Below, one piece after another: positions 1-6,818 of a stretch of DNA of 12,478 nucleotides. Positions within the stretch are counted from its first letter, which is position 1, and every line of letters starts with the position of its first letter. Origin of the DNA: Sphingomonadales bacterium. Its GTDB lineage: Bacteria; Bacteroidota; Bacteroidia; UBA7662. The DNA lies in the NCBI GenBank assembly GCA_016872225.1, contig VHAW01000043.1, positions 1 through 12,478 on the forward strand. The letters are read 5' to 3'. Below the pieces are notes generated by a model. That model was not told the DNA's origin. It did not search any database and saw nothing but the letters and a program-made list of their open reading frames with translations. A program made the translations under genes and the position numbers.

Positions 1-2599
1 CATTGATGACTCCGTTCAAGAGACGATTTTTTTGGCCCAAGACGGCCATGACCTGTTCCAGGCTCAGGTTGTGAATATCTAATTTTACTTGGTTTCCAGG
101 CTTGTCGGAAATCAAGCCGTTCAGCATGAGTCTGGACGAATCATGCACGAAGGTGACGGAATCCAGGTCCCAAATTTTCCCATATTTCCGGATTTTACCT
201 CCATCCTCAGAAGCCCAAACTTGATTTCCTACACTGGCCCTAAGGGTATCAATATCCAAAATCCATTGATCGTCCGAAGTCTTGAGGGAACCGTGAAAGA
301 GGGAGGTTTTGAGGCTAGAAGGGTCAGTCCCTGTGAGCCGAAGCGTGGAGGTTTCACGATTCTGAATTTGTTGGTAATTAACTTTTTGAAATATATTTTT
401 TTCATCCTTGTTAAGGCTATCCAATTGACAATGAACCAACAGCGTATTTCCAAGGTATTCAGTTCGAATGGAAATTTTTCGGGCAGCCCACCCCCGCCAA
501 TTTGCCGTTCCAATATCCAATCGAATGCCTCTGTTCCAATAAAGGTCTGAACCCGGTTCTGGCATCGACCATTGAAAGTTACCTTTCAAATTAGAGCTTT
601 GGACCGGAGGTGCGTGGAAGAAAAAGGGAAGGTAATCCTCAAGATTATTGATTTTGAAGTAGGCGTGAAAAGGGATTTCCTTTCCGCTATAGGCCGTATT
701 GCCAAGAAGAAATTCGCTTACCTGGTCGAGGGCTTGAGTGACATGTTCGGATCTATTGAGCCCAATGGTATGGATGCTGTCCTCGTTGATGGTAATTTGG
801 ATGGCCTGGCCTGGGCTCTTTCGATCTAATTTTAGACTTGCTTGCCGTATCGGCAGGCTTTGTTGTTGGCATAACAATGCTCCATTCGCCAAATCAACCT
901 GGATCAATTGACCAGAGTCCTTAAAGTTGAATTCGCCTAATGCACGCAGGGGTCCACAAATTTCAGGGATGGATGGAAATTGAAAATTAAGGTTCCCATG
1001 GCCAGCGATGGATACCGCTCGTCCATTGCTGAACCGGGTATTCCAACCAAATCGGAGTTGGTGCGTGGAATCCTGAAGGTCAAGTTGTCCGGCAAGGTTG
1101 TTGTTATGCCAATTCACCCGAACATCCAGGTTCCTGAATGATTCCTTTTCCCAAACGACAGAGTCTGTTTTTATTTGAAGGTTGAGGTGGTTGGGCTTAT
1201 GCAGTGACCATTGGGCTATCGTTGGCCCAAGGCCGATTACTCCGGGCATCAGGTATGTATTGAGTTGTGCAGTTCCCGCCCATTGAGATAGTGGGGCTAA
1301 CCGATGTGCGATAAGTTGGAGGTTGCTAGTTCCACAGTTGCCTTGGGCTTCGGCAAAGAAACCTAAGGTGTTTTGGTGAAGTCTACCCTTCAAGGTCCAT
1401 TGCTGGGAATCAGGCATATAGGCTTGGATGGAACGGACACTCCAAGCAGGGGAAAGGGGAATGAGCCCGGAACTCAAATTATGTTGAATCCTTTGCCAAA
1501 TTTGATCCCATTGAGAATTTGCGTGCAATGACCATTTTAATGCGAGTGTTGTATCGGTCCCATCTGAACCAGATTGCAGGGAATTGCCGTGGATAGATGG
1601 ACGCCATTGTCCCGTAGAATTCAGGGTGAAACTACCGGCCATATCCGCTTTCAAATCCATCCATGAAAGAAGGCCTTGAGTCCATTCCACAGAGGGGCAA
1701 TTCATGGACAAAGCAGGCCAAGGCTGGGAGGCTGGTATCCAACGATTCAAATGACCCTCTGTAAGATGAACGCGGGTATTTCGTGCGACTATCGACGAGG
1801 CTGAATCTAGAACCAAGGAGGGAATGAACAATACGGCTTCTGGATGGTCCACACGTATGGTTCGGGCCATGATTTTGCCGTTGGGCCATCCCGCAATGAA
1901 TCCACTTGCATGAAACGGCATAGGGTTACTGACGGTGAATTGTTTCATAGCGCACTTAAAGCGCCATCCCGAAGGATTCGTCCTGATCTGAGTTAGGGCT
2001 AGGCCGGTGGTTTTCCGTGGAGCAAAGCCGGCAATGGTTGGATACCCCGTGATCTGCCAGTCTATTTGCTTGATAAACGCACGTTTCAAGGTTAGCACCC
2101 ATCTTTGGCGTTCCCTCCTTGGAGATTTTGGGATTCGTTGCCAGAGGCAATCCCAATTGCTTCCTTGTATTGGATGATTCTCTACGAAGGAGGAATTTGC
2201 GATGAGATGAGGATGGACTACCACCGTGGCCTGGTCCACGGTCAAAGTGCTCAGGTCTATTTGCCCTCGAAAGGGGTTGATGGCTTTCCAGGACAGATCC
2301 AATTGGTGTATCTTCAAAAGTGTATCGTCTTGGCAACCCCTCACCGCGATCCTCCCCAAGGTTAGCCTGTTCCAGCCTAATTCAAAACTTTCGATTTGAA
2401 CCTCTGAACCCAGACGCGCAGATAGTTCTTTGTTCACCAACCCCAGGACCCAACGTTGACCGGGCCTTGTACCCATTAAGATTCCAAGGGACATTAGTGT
2501 CAAAACCAAAATCAAGACCACCGCAAGGCCAACTGCAAGAAGCGCCTTGCGGACATGACGATGTTTAAGGGCTTTGGGAGGGGGCACTGAGGTATCCAT
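1..2599 (-). CDS. tamB: TamB-like translocation/assembly module protein, N-terminal part (runs off left edge)
   Basis: A single minus-strand frame is open from an ATG at 2599 to the window edge: 866 codons without a stop, 3' end missing. The first ~18 residues are polar and basic, followed by one hydrophobic segment at about residues 19-43, a signal anchor. Next comes the pattern seen at the start of TamB/AsmA-like proteins: a GQRWVL stretch, an amphipathic 'LSARLGSEVQIESFELGW' segment, then long beta-rich repeats alternating hydrophobic and polar residues, with 'LDIHNLSLEQVMAVLG' near the left edge. TamB-family proteins span the periplasm and act in outer-membrane assembly and lipid transport. 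Bacteroidota members are commonly 1400-1700 aa, so the diagnostic C-terminal DUF490 domain would lie outside the window. Divergence from tsaD is an arrangement I recall from other Bacteroidota. Identification is by architecture, not by a catalytic motif; another AsmA-like protein is the alternative. Confidence 0.8.
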   Translation of the reverse strand, partial: MDTSVPPPKALKHRHVRKALLAVGLAVVLILVLTLMSLGILMGTRPGQRWVLGLVNKELSARLGSEVQIESFELGWNRLTLGRIAVRGCQDDTLLKIHQLDLSWKAINPFRGQIDLSTLTVDQATVVVHPHLIANSSFVENHPIQGSNWDCLWQRIPKSPRRERQRWVLTLKRAFIKQIDWQITGYPTIAGFAPRKTTGLALTQIRTNPSGWRFKCAMKQFTVSNPMPFHASGFIAGWPNGKIMARTIRVDHPEAVLFIPSLVLDSASSIVARNTRVHLTEGHLNRWIPASQPWPALSMNCPSVEWTQGLLSWMDLKADMAGSFTLNSTGQWRPSIHGNSLQSGSDGTDTTLALKWSLHANSQWDQIWQRIQHNLSSGLIPLSPAWSVRSIQAYMPDSQQWTLKGRLHQNTLGFFAEAQGNCGTSNLQLIAHRLAPLSQWAGTAQLNTYLMPGVIGLGPTIAQWSLHKPNHLNLQIKTDSVVWEKESFRNLDVRVNWHNNNLAGQLDLQDSTHQLRFGWNTRFSNGRAVSIAGHGNLNFQFPSIPEICGPLRALGEFNFKDSGQLIQVDLANGALLCQQQSLPIRQASLKLDRKSPGQAIQITINEDSIHTIGLNRSEHVTQALDQVSEFLLGNTAYSGKEIPFHAYFKINNLEDYLPFFFHAPPVQSSNLKGNFQWSMPEPGSDLYWNRGIRLDIGTANWRGWAARKISIRTEYLGNTLLVHCQLDSLNKDEKNIFQKVNYQQIQNRETSTLRLTGTDPSSLKTSLFHGSLKTSDDQWILDIDTLRASVGNQVWASEDGGKIRKYGKIWDLDSVTFVHDSSRLMLNGLISDKPGNQVKLDIHNLSLEQVMAVLGQKNRLLNGVIN

Positions 2600-2691
2600 T
2601 TGGGGATTAAGAAATCCTATGGAATGAAAATTTGCTTTTAACCGGAGGTCACCTTCTTTTTAGGAATGCGCTATCTTTCATCAATTTGGTG

Positions 2692-2699
2692 CAAAGCTA
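2692..2699 (-). promoter_or_regulatory. Candidate -7 box for the tamB-like gene
   Basis: Read on the minus strand this is TAGCTTTG, an exact match to the Bacteroidota -7 consensus TAnnTTTG. It lies 92 bp upstream of the ATG, giving a leader of roughly 85-90 nt. No good TTG-type -33 element is seen at the expected distance, so the call rests on the -7 box alone. Confidence 0.3.
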
Positions 2700-2715
2700 T
2701 GGAATTTAGGCCATT

Positions 2716-2748
2716 TTTGCAGGGATTAAGCTCGTGGTTTTACCTTTT
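2716..2748 (+). promoter_or_regulatory. Candidate tsaD promoter (-33 TTTG, -7 TAccTTTT)
   Basis: TTTG at 2716-2719 is followed after 21 bp by TACCTTTT at 2741-2748, one mismatch from the Bacteroidota -7 consensus TAnnTTTG. A start about 6 nt downstream would give a leader of roughly 40 nt before the tsaD ATG. Spacing is within the usual range, but the motifs are short. Confidence 0.3.
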
Positions 2749-2793
2749 TTGCAAAAGGAACGATTTGAATAACGCTAACAAATCCTTATTCTG

Positions 2794-3861
2794 ATGCCTT
2801 TGATTCTCGCCATCGAAAGTTCCTGCGATGATAGCTCCGTGGCCTTGCTGCAAGGGAATCGTTTGATTGGGATGAAGCAATCAGGGCAGAAGGAACATAC
2901 ACGATTTGGAGGGGTCGTTCCAGAGCTGGCATCCCGAGCCCATCAGGAATGTTTGTCTCTGATGCTTAATGATTTGATGCGTGATACTTCAACCTCCTGG
3001 TTCGATATTCAAGTCATTGCCTACACCCGCGGTCCAGGATTGATGGGGGCATTGATGGTCGGGGCAGCGTTGGCCAAAGGCCTAGCTTTGTCGCTTGATG
3101 TTCCTTTGATCGGGGTAAACCATTTGCACGGTCACTTGGTGTCGCATTTTGTGGAGCAGGAGCCTGATGAGGGTATTTTCCCTATGCTATCCCTGACGGT
3201 TTCCGGGGGTCACACCCACCTTGTTTGGTTGGATTCGTGGCTGGAGGGACGTATCCTTTGCGAAACCTTGGACGATGCAGCAGGGGAGACCTTTGACAAA
3301 TGCGCCAAAATGCTGGGGCTCCCTTATCCCGGTGGGCCTGTTTTGGATCGCTTGGCTTCTCAGGGGAACCCTGGGGCGCATACTTGGCCCATGCCTCAAT
3401 TAGGGAATGCGTCATACAGTTTCAGTGGATTGAAAACCAGTGTTTTGTATTATCTAGCAAAGCATCAACCGAACCTTTCTGATTGCGCGGAGTCGTCGTT
3501 ACACGACCTATGCGCTTCCATTCAGGCCAATGTTGTGGAAGCCCTTATGAAGCCTGTCAAGCACTACGCCCGTCAGATGAAACCGCGTAGTTTGGGTCTG
3601 GCTGGCGGGGTAGCGGCGAACTCGCTGTTGCGATCTCGCATGTTGGCTTTGGGCGAACAATTGGGCTGTGCCGTTCATATTCCGCCCTTGAGTTGGTGCA
3701 CCGATAACGCAGCGATGATTGCGGCATCAGCCCGAATTCTGTTGGAGCAAGGGGTTATCCATTTAGAGGCTTTGGGCGAGAAGCCTTTGCCCCGCTGGCC
3801 TTTGATGGACTACTTTCGGGACTTGTCTTCCTTAAACCTGAGCCAAAAGAGCGGGTCATAA
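2794..3861 (+). CDS. tsaD: tRNA N6-adenosine threonylcarbamoyltransferase TsaD
   Basis: TsaD transfers the threonylcarbamoyl group from threonylcarbamoyl-AMP to A37 of ANN-decoding tRNAs, working in the cytoplasm with TsaB and TsaE. The 355-aa product has the full Kae1/TsaD pattern: an N-terminal ASKHA nucleotide-binding start (LAIESSCDDSS, residues 5-15), GGVVPELASRAH (39-50), the metal-binding pair H110 and H114 in NHLHGHL, SGGHT (137-141), DDAAGETFDKCAKMLGLPYPGG (split around 160-181), the GGVAAN loop (271-276), and the third metal ligand D304 in CTDNAAMIA. Length is slightly above the usual ~335-340 aa because of a short C-terminal tail. The ATG is right at the conserved N-terminus. It is the first gene of the plus-strand run, and its stop lies 4 bp before the sigma-factor start, so the two are probably cotranscribed. 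Confidence 0.97.
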   Translation: MPLILAIESSCDDSSVALLQGNRLIGMKQSGQKEHTRFGGVVPELASRAHQECLSLMLNDLMRDTSTSWFDIQVIAYTRGPGLMGALMVGAALAKGLALSLDVPLIGVNHLHGHLVSHFVEQEPDEGIFPMLSLTVSGGHTHLVWLDSWLEGRILCETLDDAAGETFDKCAKMLGLPYPGGPVLDRLASQGNPGAHTWPMPQLGNASYSFSGLKTSVLYYLAKHQPNLSDCAESSLHDLCASIQANVVEALMKPVKHYARQMKPRSLGLAGGVAANSLLRSRMLALGEQLGCAVHIPPLSWCTDNAAMIAASARILLEQGVIHLEALGEKPLPRWPLMDYFRDLSSLNLSQKSGS

Positions 3862-3865
3862 CGCT

Positions 3866-4462
3866 GTGCCAGATTCACCGGATTCGTTATCATCGCGGGA
3901 AGGGTTATCCGCCCAGAAAGCCTGGGAGCTTGAGTTGCTCGCTGATTTTGCCAACGAACAGACTCGCAACCGGGCCTTTACGCGGTTGATGGAGCGTTAC
4001 CGCAAAGCCTTGTACTGGCATATCCGGCGTATGGTATTGGACCATGATGAAACGGACGATCTGCTGCAAAATACTTTTATTCGTTGCTATCAAAGCTTGG
4101 ACCGCTTCGAGGCCCGTTCCGGCTTATACACCTGGTTGTACCGGATTGCCACCAATTTGTGCCTTTCGCATTTGAATCAAAGAAAACGCCGACGCATACT
4201 ATCCCTCAGCAATGATACTGTCCGTATGGAAGCGGAGCTAAAGCGAGTGACTCCCCAGGAGCGTATGGGTTCGGCGGAGTATTTGCTGGAAAAGGCCTTG
4301 CTTAGGCTACCTCCCAAACAGCGCTTGGTTTTCCAGATGCGGTATTACGATGAGATGCCTTACGAGCAAATGTCGGAAATTTTAGGGACGAGTGCAGGGG
4401 GCCTCAAGGCCTCCTATCACTTGGCCTTCAAAAAAGTCGAGTCAATCTTAAAGAGTCGTTAA
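3866..4462 (+). CDS. ECF-type RNA polymerase sigma-70 factor
   Basis: This 198-aa protein has the two domains of an extracytoplasmic-function sigma factor. Sigma region 2 spans about residues 38-110 (YRKALYWHIRRMV, then DETDDLLQNTFIRCYQSLDRF, then the -10-recognition stretch TWLYRIATNLCLSHLNQRKRR). Region 4, a helix-turn-helix, spans about 140-192 (LLRLPPKQRLVFQMRYYDEM, EQMSEILGTSAGGLKASYHLA). There is no region 3 between them. It should direct RNA polymerase to a small envelope- or stress-related regulon. The start is taken as GTG at 3866, 4 bp after the tsaD stop; the next in-frame Met (residue 42) would cut into region 2. The two following genes look like its anti-sigma factor and periplasmic sensor, so its activity is probably controlled by release from the membrane. 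The exact ECF group cannot be assigned by eye. Confidence 0.95.
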   Translation: MPDSPDSLSSREGLSAQKAWELELLADFANEQTRNRAFTRLMERYRKALYWHIRRMVLDHDETDDLLQNTFIRCYQSLDRFEARSGLYTWLYRIATNLCLSHLNQRKRRRILSLSNDTVRMEAELKRVTPQERMGSAEYLLEKALLRLPPKQRLVFQMRYYDEMPYEQMSEILGTSAGGLKASYHLAFKKVESILKSR

Positions 4463-4480
4463 ACCAACCCCCACGTTGCA

Positions 4481-5038
4481 ATGTCCATAAGTCATCCTTC
4501 CAAAGTCATGGATCTTAACCATCAGTCCAAAATGCCCTTCAAGCAAGATTATCCCGTTCCCGATGGGTATTTTGACCAATTGTCCCAACGAGTCCTAGCT
4601 CGTATGGAAGGGGTCAGGAAGTTGGAAGGGGCTAGAAACGAGAATATGGTTGGGTGGCCTAGCGCATGGTTGCTTTTCCAAGGTCTTCGTGGTTCGAGGC
4701 CAACCATGGCTTGGGCAGTTGCTGCGTTCTTGGCTTTGGTTGTTGGGGGTTGGTTTCTTGGGGAGGTTTGGTGGTCTCGCATGAATCCGACCTTTCAGGC
4801 CACGGCACCATCGGATTTTTTCGCAGAGGTAAGAATTGAGGAGGTCTACGAAGCAGTCCATCAAGAGACCAGCATGGAACTTATTGAGGAGGTGGTGGAA
4901 ACTGATCCCGCTTGTCGCAATTTGCTTATGACTTTGGTTGACGAGATGAACCACGAGCCTGTTTCTTTGGAAGAAGCCGTTCAGACCCTTCCGAACGACT
5001 TAAGCGTTTTGGTGGAGGCAGCGGAGATTGAAATTTAA
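4481..5038 (+). CDS. Probable membrane anti-sigma factor of the ECF cassette
   Basis: This 185-aa product starts 18 bp after the sigma-factor gene. It has a cytoplasmic N-terminal part containing VPDGYFDQLSQRVLARM (about residues 26-42). That VPxxYF-type motif is found near the N-terminus of many small single-pass proteins encoded next to Bacteroidota ECF sigma genes. One hydrophobic segment follows at about 76-96. The tail is acidic and predicted periplasmic (about 100-185), with repeated Glu-rich helical stretches. The expected role is to hold the sigma factor at the inner membrane until an envelope signal arrives. No zinc-binding HxxxCxxC motif is present, so it is not a ZAS-type anti-sigma factor. 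Later starts at Met10 or Met18 are also possible, since the motif begins only at residue 26. The role is inferred from position and architecture. Confidence 0.72.
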   Translation: MSISHPSKVMDLNHQSKMPFKQDYPVPDGYFDQLSQRVLARMEGVRKLEGARNENMVGWPSAWLLFQGLRGSRPTMAWAVAAFLALVVGGWFLGEVWWSRMNPTFQATAPSDFFAEVRIEEVYEAVHQETSMELIEEVVETDPACRNLLMTLVDEMNHEPVSLEEAVQTLPNDLSVLVEAAEIEI

Positions 5039-5117
5039 GGGCCTATTTCAATAATAAGTAATTATATATTTTAAAATCAATTAATTAGATCAAAAATTTA
5101 TTTATAAAATCAATGCC
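5039..5117 (+). promoter_or_regulatory. AT-rich spacer, probable internal promoter before the CpxP-like sensor gene
   Basis: The 79-bp gap has about 14 G/C bases (about 18%), against coding sequence near 50% on both sides. It includes TATATTTT at 5065-5072, one mismatch from the -7 consensus TAnnTTTG, and two TAATTA palindromes at 5059-5064 and 5082-5087. The AT-richness makes chance matches likely. As the only sizeable gap in the sigma cassette, it is the natural place for a second promoter, possibly served by the cassette's own sigma factor. Confidence 0.4.
5072..5114 (+). repeat. Direct repeat TAAAATCAAT, two copies
   Basis: The 10-mer TAAAATCAAT occurs at 5072-5081 and again at 5105-5114, 33 bp start to start, close to three helical turns. 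The second copy ends 3 bp before the ATG of the sensor gene. It may be a regulatory site or may only reflect the extreme AT composition. Confidence 0.45.
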
Positions 5118-5573
5118 ATGTTCAAGTACCTGTTGTTCTTCGCAATGTTATTGCCCTTGTATCCTGCCTTGGCCGAAAGTCTGCCTCAGGAAAGAATCAA
5201 AGCGGCACGGGTTGCCTACCTAACCAAAGAGTTAAGTCTAAGTCCGGAAGAAGCCGAGAAATTCTGGCCGGTGTATAACCAATATGATGGGCAGCGCGAG
5301 GACCTGCGGAACCGCATTCGGGACTTGTTGGAGGAAACCCGGACAAGAGGATATTCAAGCGACGATAAAGCCAATGCTGCCTTGGATGAAATGCTCAGTA
5401 TCCGCGAGCAAGAGTTGCAACTTGAGCGGAATTTTCGCAAATCCATGCAGGGTATTTTGCCGGCACGTCGATTGGTGGTTTTACATCAAGCCGAACGGGA
5501 ATTTCAGAAAGAACTGATTCGACGTATTCAAGATCGAAGGGAGCCTATGCGTCCCAACCGCGGCAGGCGCTAA
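5118..5573 (+). CDS. CpxP/Spy-like periplasmic protein, probable sensor of the ECF cassette
   Basis: The 151-aa product begins with a signal peptide (about residues 1-19: hydrophobic core, then ALA before Glu20) and continues as an all-helical, highly charged protein. The segment LSLSPEEAEKFWPVYNQYD (about 38-56) is typical of the CpxP/Spy-like proteins encoded with ECF sigma factors in Bacteroidota, which Flavobacteriia annotation calls 'sensor of ECF-type sigma factor'. The helix around 111-140 (ILPARRLVVLHQAEREFQ) fits the same family. By analogy with CpxP it may bind misfolded envelope proteins and signal to the anti-sigma partner; this is inference. No Cys is present, so it is not a lipoprotein. 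The C-terminal end is very basic. It lies 10 bp upstream of the aminotransferase gene. Confidence 0.85.
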   Translation: MFKYLLFFAMLLPLYPALAESLPQERIKAARVAYLTKELSLSPEEAEKFWPVYNQYDGQREDLRNRIRDLLEETRTRGYSSDDKANAALDEMLSIREQELQLERNFRKSMQGILPARRLVVLHQAEREFQKELIRRIQDRREPMRPNRGRR

Positions 5574-5583
5574 GTTTGCCTAT

Positions 5584-6786
5584 GTGGAGCATAGCTATCT
5601 AAGGGATTTATTCAGAAAGCATTTGGCTCCCACTTCGCCTTGGTCCATGGCGTTGGAAGTGGATCGTGCGGAAGGATCCTATATCTACGATCACCGGGGC
5701 AAGGGGTACTTGGATTTCATCTCGGGCATTTCGGTGAGCATCCTGGGGCATCGGCACCCAAAGGTTCATCATGCGGTAACCGGGCAATTGGAACGGTACT
5801 GGCATACGATGGTCTACGGTGAGCATGTGCAACACCCCCAAGTCCGTTTGGCGACCTTGTTGCATCAATGCCTGGGCCCATCGTTTGATCAGGTTTATTT
5901 GGCTAATTCCGGTGCTGAGGCCATCGAAGGGGCTATGAAATTGGTCAAAAAAGTTAGCGGCAGGACCCGTTTGGTTTCCTTTCGGAATGCCTACCACGGG
6001 GGGACCCAAGGGGCTTTAAGCCTGCTCGGGTCGGAGATGTACCGCAGCCCGTTCCGTCCATTGTTGCCGGAGACTTATTTGTTGGAATACAACGACGAGG
6101 CTGGCCTGGATTTTCTGGATGAGCGGGTGGCCGGGGTTTTTGTGGAGGCTGTGCAAGCCGAAGCTGGTGCGGTGCCGGCGCAATCGGGTTGGCTCAAGGC
6201 CCTGGAAGCACGATGCCGTCATTTTGGGATCGCCTTGGTATTCGACGAAATCCAAACAGGACTTGGACGATGCGGGACTTGGTTTGGTTTTCAGCATGAC
6301 GGTATTGTCCCGGATGTGGTGGTCATGGCCAAAGGCCTGGGAGGCGGTTTGCCCATTGGGGCCTTTTCGGCATCTTCCTCCATGATGAAGCATCTGGCCG
6401 AGGATCCGCCCCTGGGACACTTGACCACTTTTGGAGGCAACCCGGTTTGTGCAGCCGCTGCGGTGGCGGTGATTGAGGTTATCCGGGACCAGGATTTAGC
6501 CTCCAGGGCTTTGCAAGCTTATGGGATTTTGGTAGAAAGGGTGAAGCAATGGTCGCTTGAAATAGGAATTCCAATTCAATTAAGCGGTAGGGGATTGCTT
6601 CTTGGGTTGGAATTGGAGCAAGACCCGGTTCGGACCAGGGAATGGATTGCTCGATGTTGGGAGGCTGGGCTTTTGGTAGACTGGTTTTTGTTCAACGAGG
6701 GGCGGCTTCGCTTGGCCCCGCCACTCAATATTTCCGACAGCCAATTGCATGACGCCATGGATATCCTCCGTAAGGCTTGGGGGTAG
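5584..6786 (+). CDS. Class III PLP-dependent aminotransferase
   Basis: A 400-aa fold-type I aminotransferase of the acetylornithine/ornithine/4-aminobutyrate group. Seen in order: LDFISGISVSILGHRHP (43-59); PLP-phosphate loop NSGAEA (108-113); FRNAYHGGTQGALS (133-146); FDEIQTGLGR with PLP-ring Asp221; VVMAKGLGGGLPIGAF with the Schiff-base Lys250; HLTTFGGNPVC (279-289); and a C-terminal WFLFNEGRLRLAPPL. It probably moves an amino group from an omega-amino donor to 2-oxoglutarate, but the substrate cannot be read from sequence. Bacteroidota carry this subfamily as a conserved 'aspartate aminotransferase family' protein; it is not clearly ArgD or RocD. The usual VEPIQGE segment reads VEAVQAEAG (187-195). 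The start is GTG at 5584, 10 bp after the previous stop; an overlapping ATG at 5582 is in another frame and stops after six codons. Confidence 0.9.
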   Translation: MEHSYLRDLFRKHLAPTSPWSMALEVDRAEGSYIYDHRGKGYLDFISGISVSILGHRHPKVHHAVTGQLERYWHTMVYGEHVQHPQVRLATLLHQCLGPSFDQVYLANSGAEAIEGAMKLVKKVSGRTRLVSFRNAYHGGTQGALSLLGSEMYRSPFRPLLPETYLLEYNDEAGLDFLDERVAGVFVEAVQAEAGAVPAQSGWLKALEARCRHFGIALVFDEIQTGLGRCGTWFGFQHDGIVPDVVVMAKGLGGGLPIGAFSASSSMMKHLAEDPPLGHLTTFGGNPVCAAAAVAVIEVIRDQDLASRALQAYGILVERVKQWSLEIGIPIQLSGRGLLLGLELEQDPVRTREWIARCWEAGLLVDWFLFNEGRLRLAPPLNISDSQLHDAMDILRKAWG

Positions 6787-6792
6787 GGTCCT

Positions 6793-6800
6793 TACCTTTG
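6793..6800 (+). promoter_or_regulatory. Candidate -7 box before the FAH-family gene
   Basis: TACCTTTG matches TAnnTTTG exactly and sits in the 32-bp gap after the aminotransferase stop, 18 bp before the next ATG. The leader would be only about 12 nt. No good TTG is seen 17-23 bp upstream (a TTG lies about 13 bp away), so this is tentative; readthrough from upstream is equally possible. Confidence 0.3.
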
Positions 6801-6818
6801 TAGCCTGATGGAATCATC

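Larger units (their letters stand above)
2600..2793. promoter_or_regulatory. Divergent intergenic region between tamB-like gene and tsaD
   Basis: These 194 bp separate two divergent starts and must hold both promoters. No Shine-Dalgarno motif is evident before either ATG, as is usual in Bacteroidota. Candidate -7 boxes are listed separately. No convincing hairpin, tRNA or small ORF was seen here. Confidence 0.6.

Noticed and set aside
89..550. Plus-strand open frame of 153 codons, plus others at 572-829, 2105-2365 and 2320-2568
   Set aside because: They lie antisense to the long, uninterrupted tamB-like frame, have no recognisable motif and an implausible composition; treated as shadows.
1956..2336. 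Minus-strand frames at 1956-2336 and 1632-1889
   Set aside because: Out of frame with the tamB-like gene that covers the same strand; they are composition-driven shadows.
5582..5601. ATG at 5582 as start of the aminotransferase
   Set aside because: It is in a different frame and stops after six codons; GTG at 5584 opens the aminotransferase frame.
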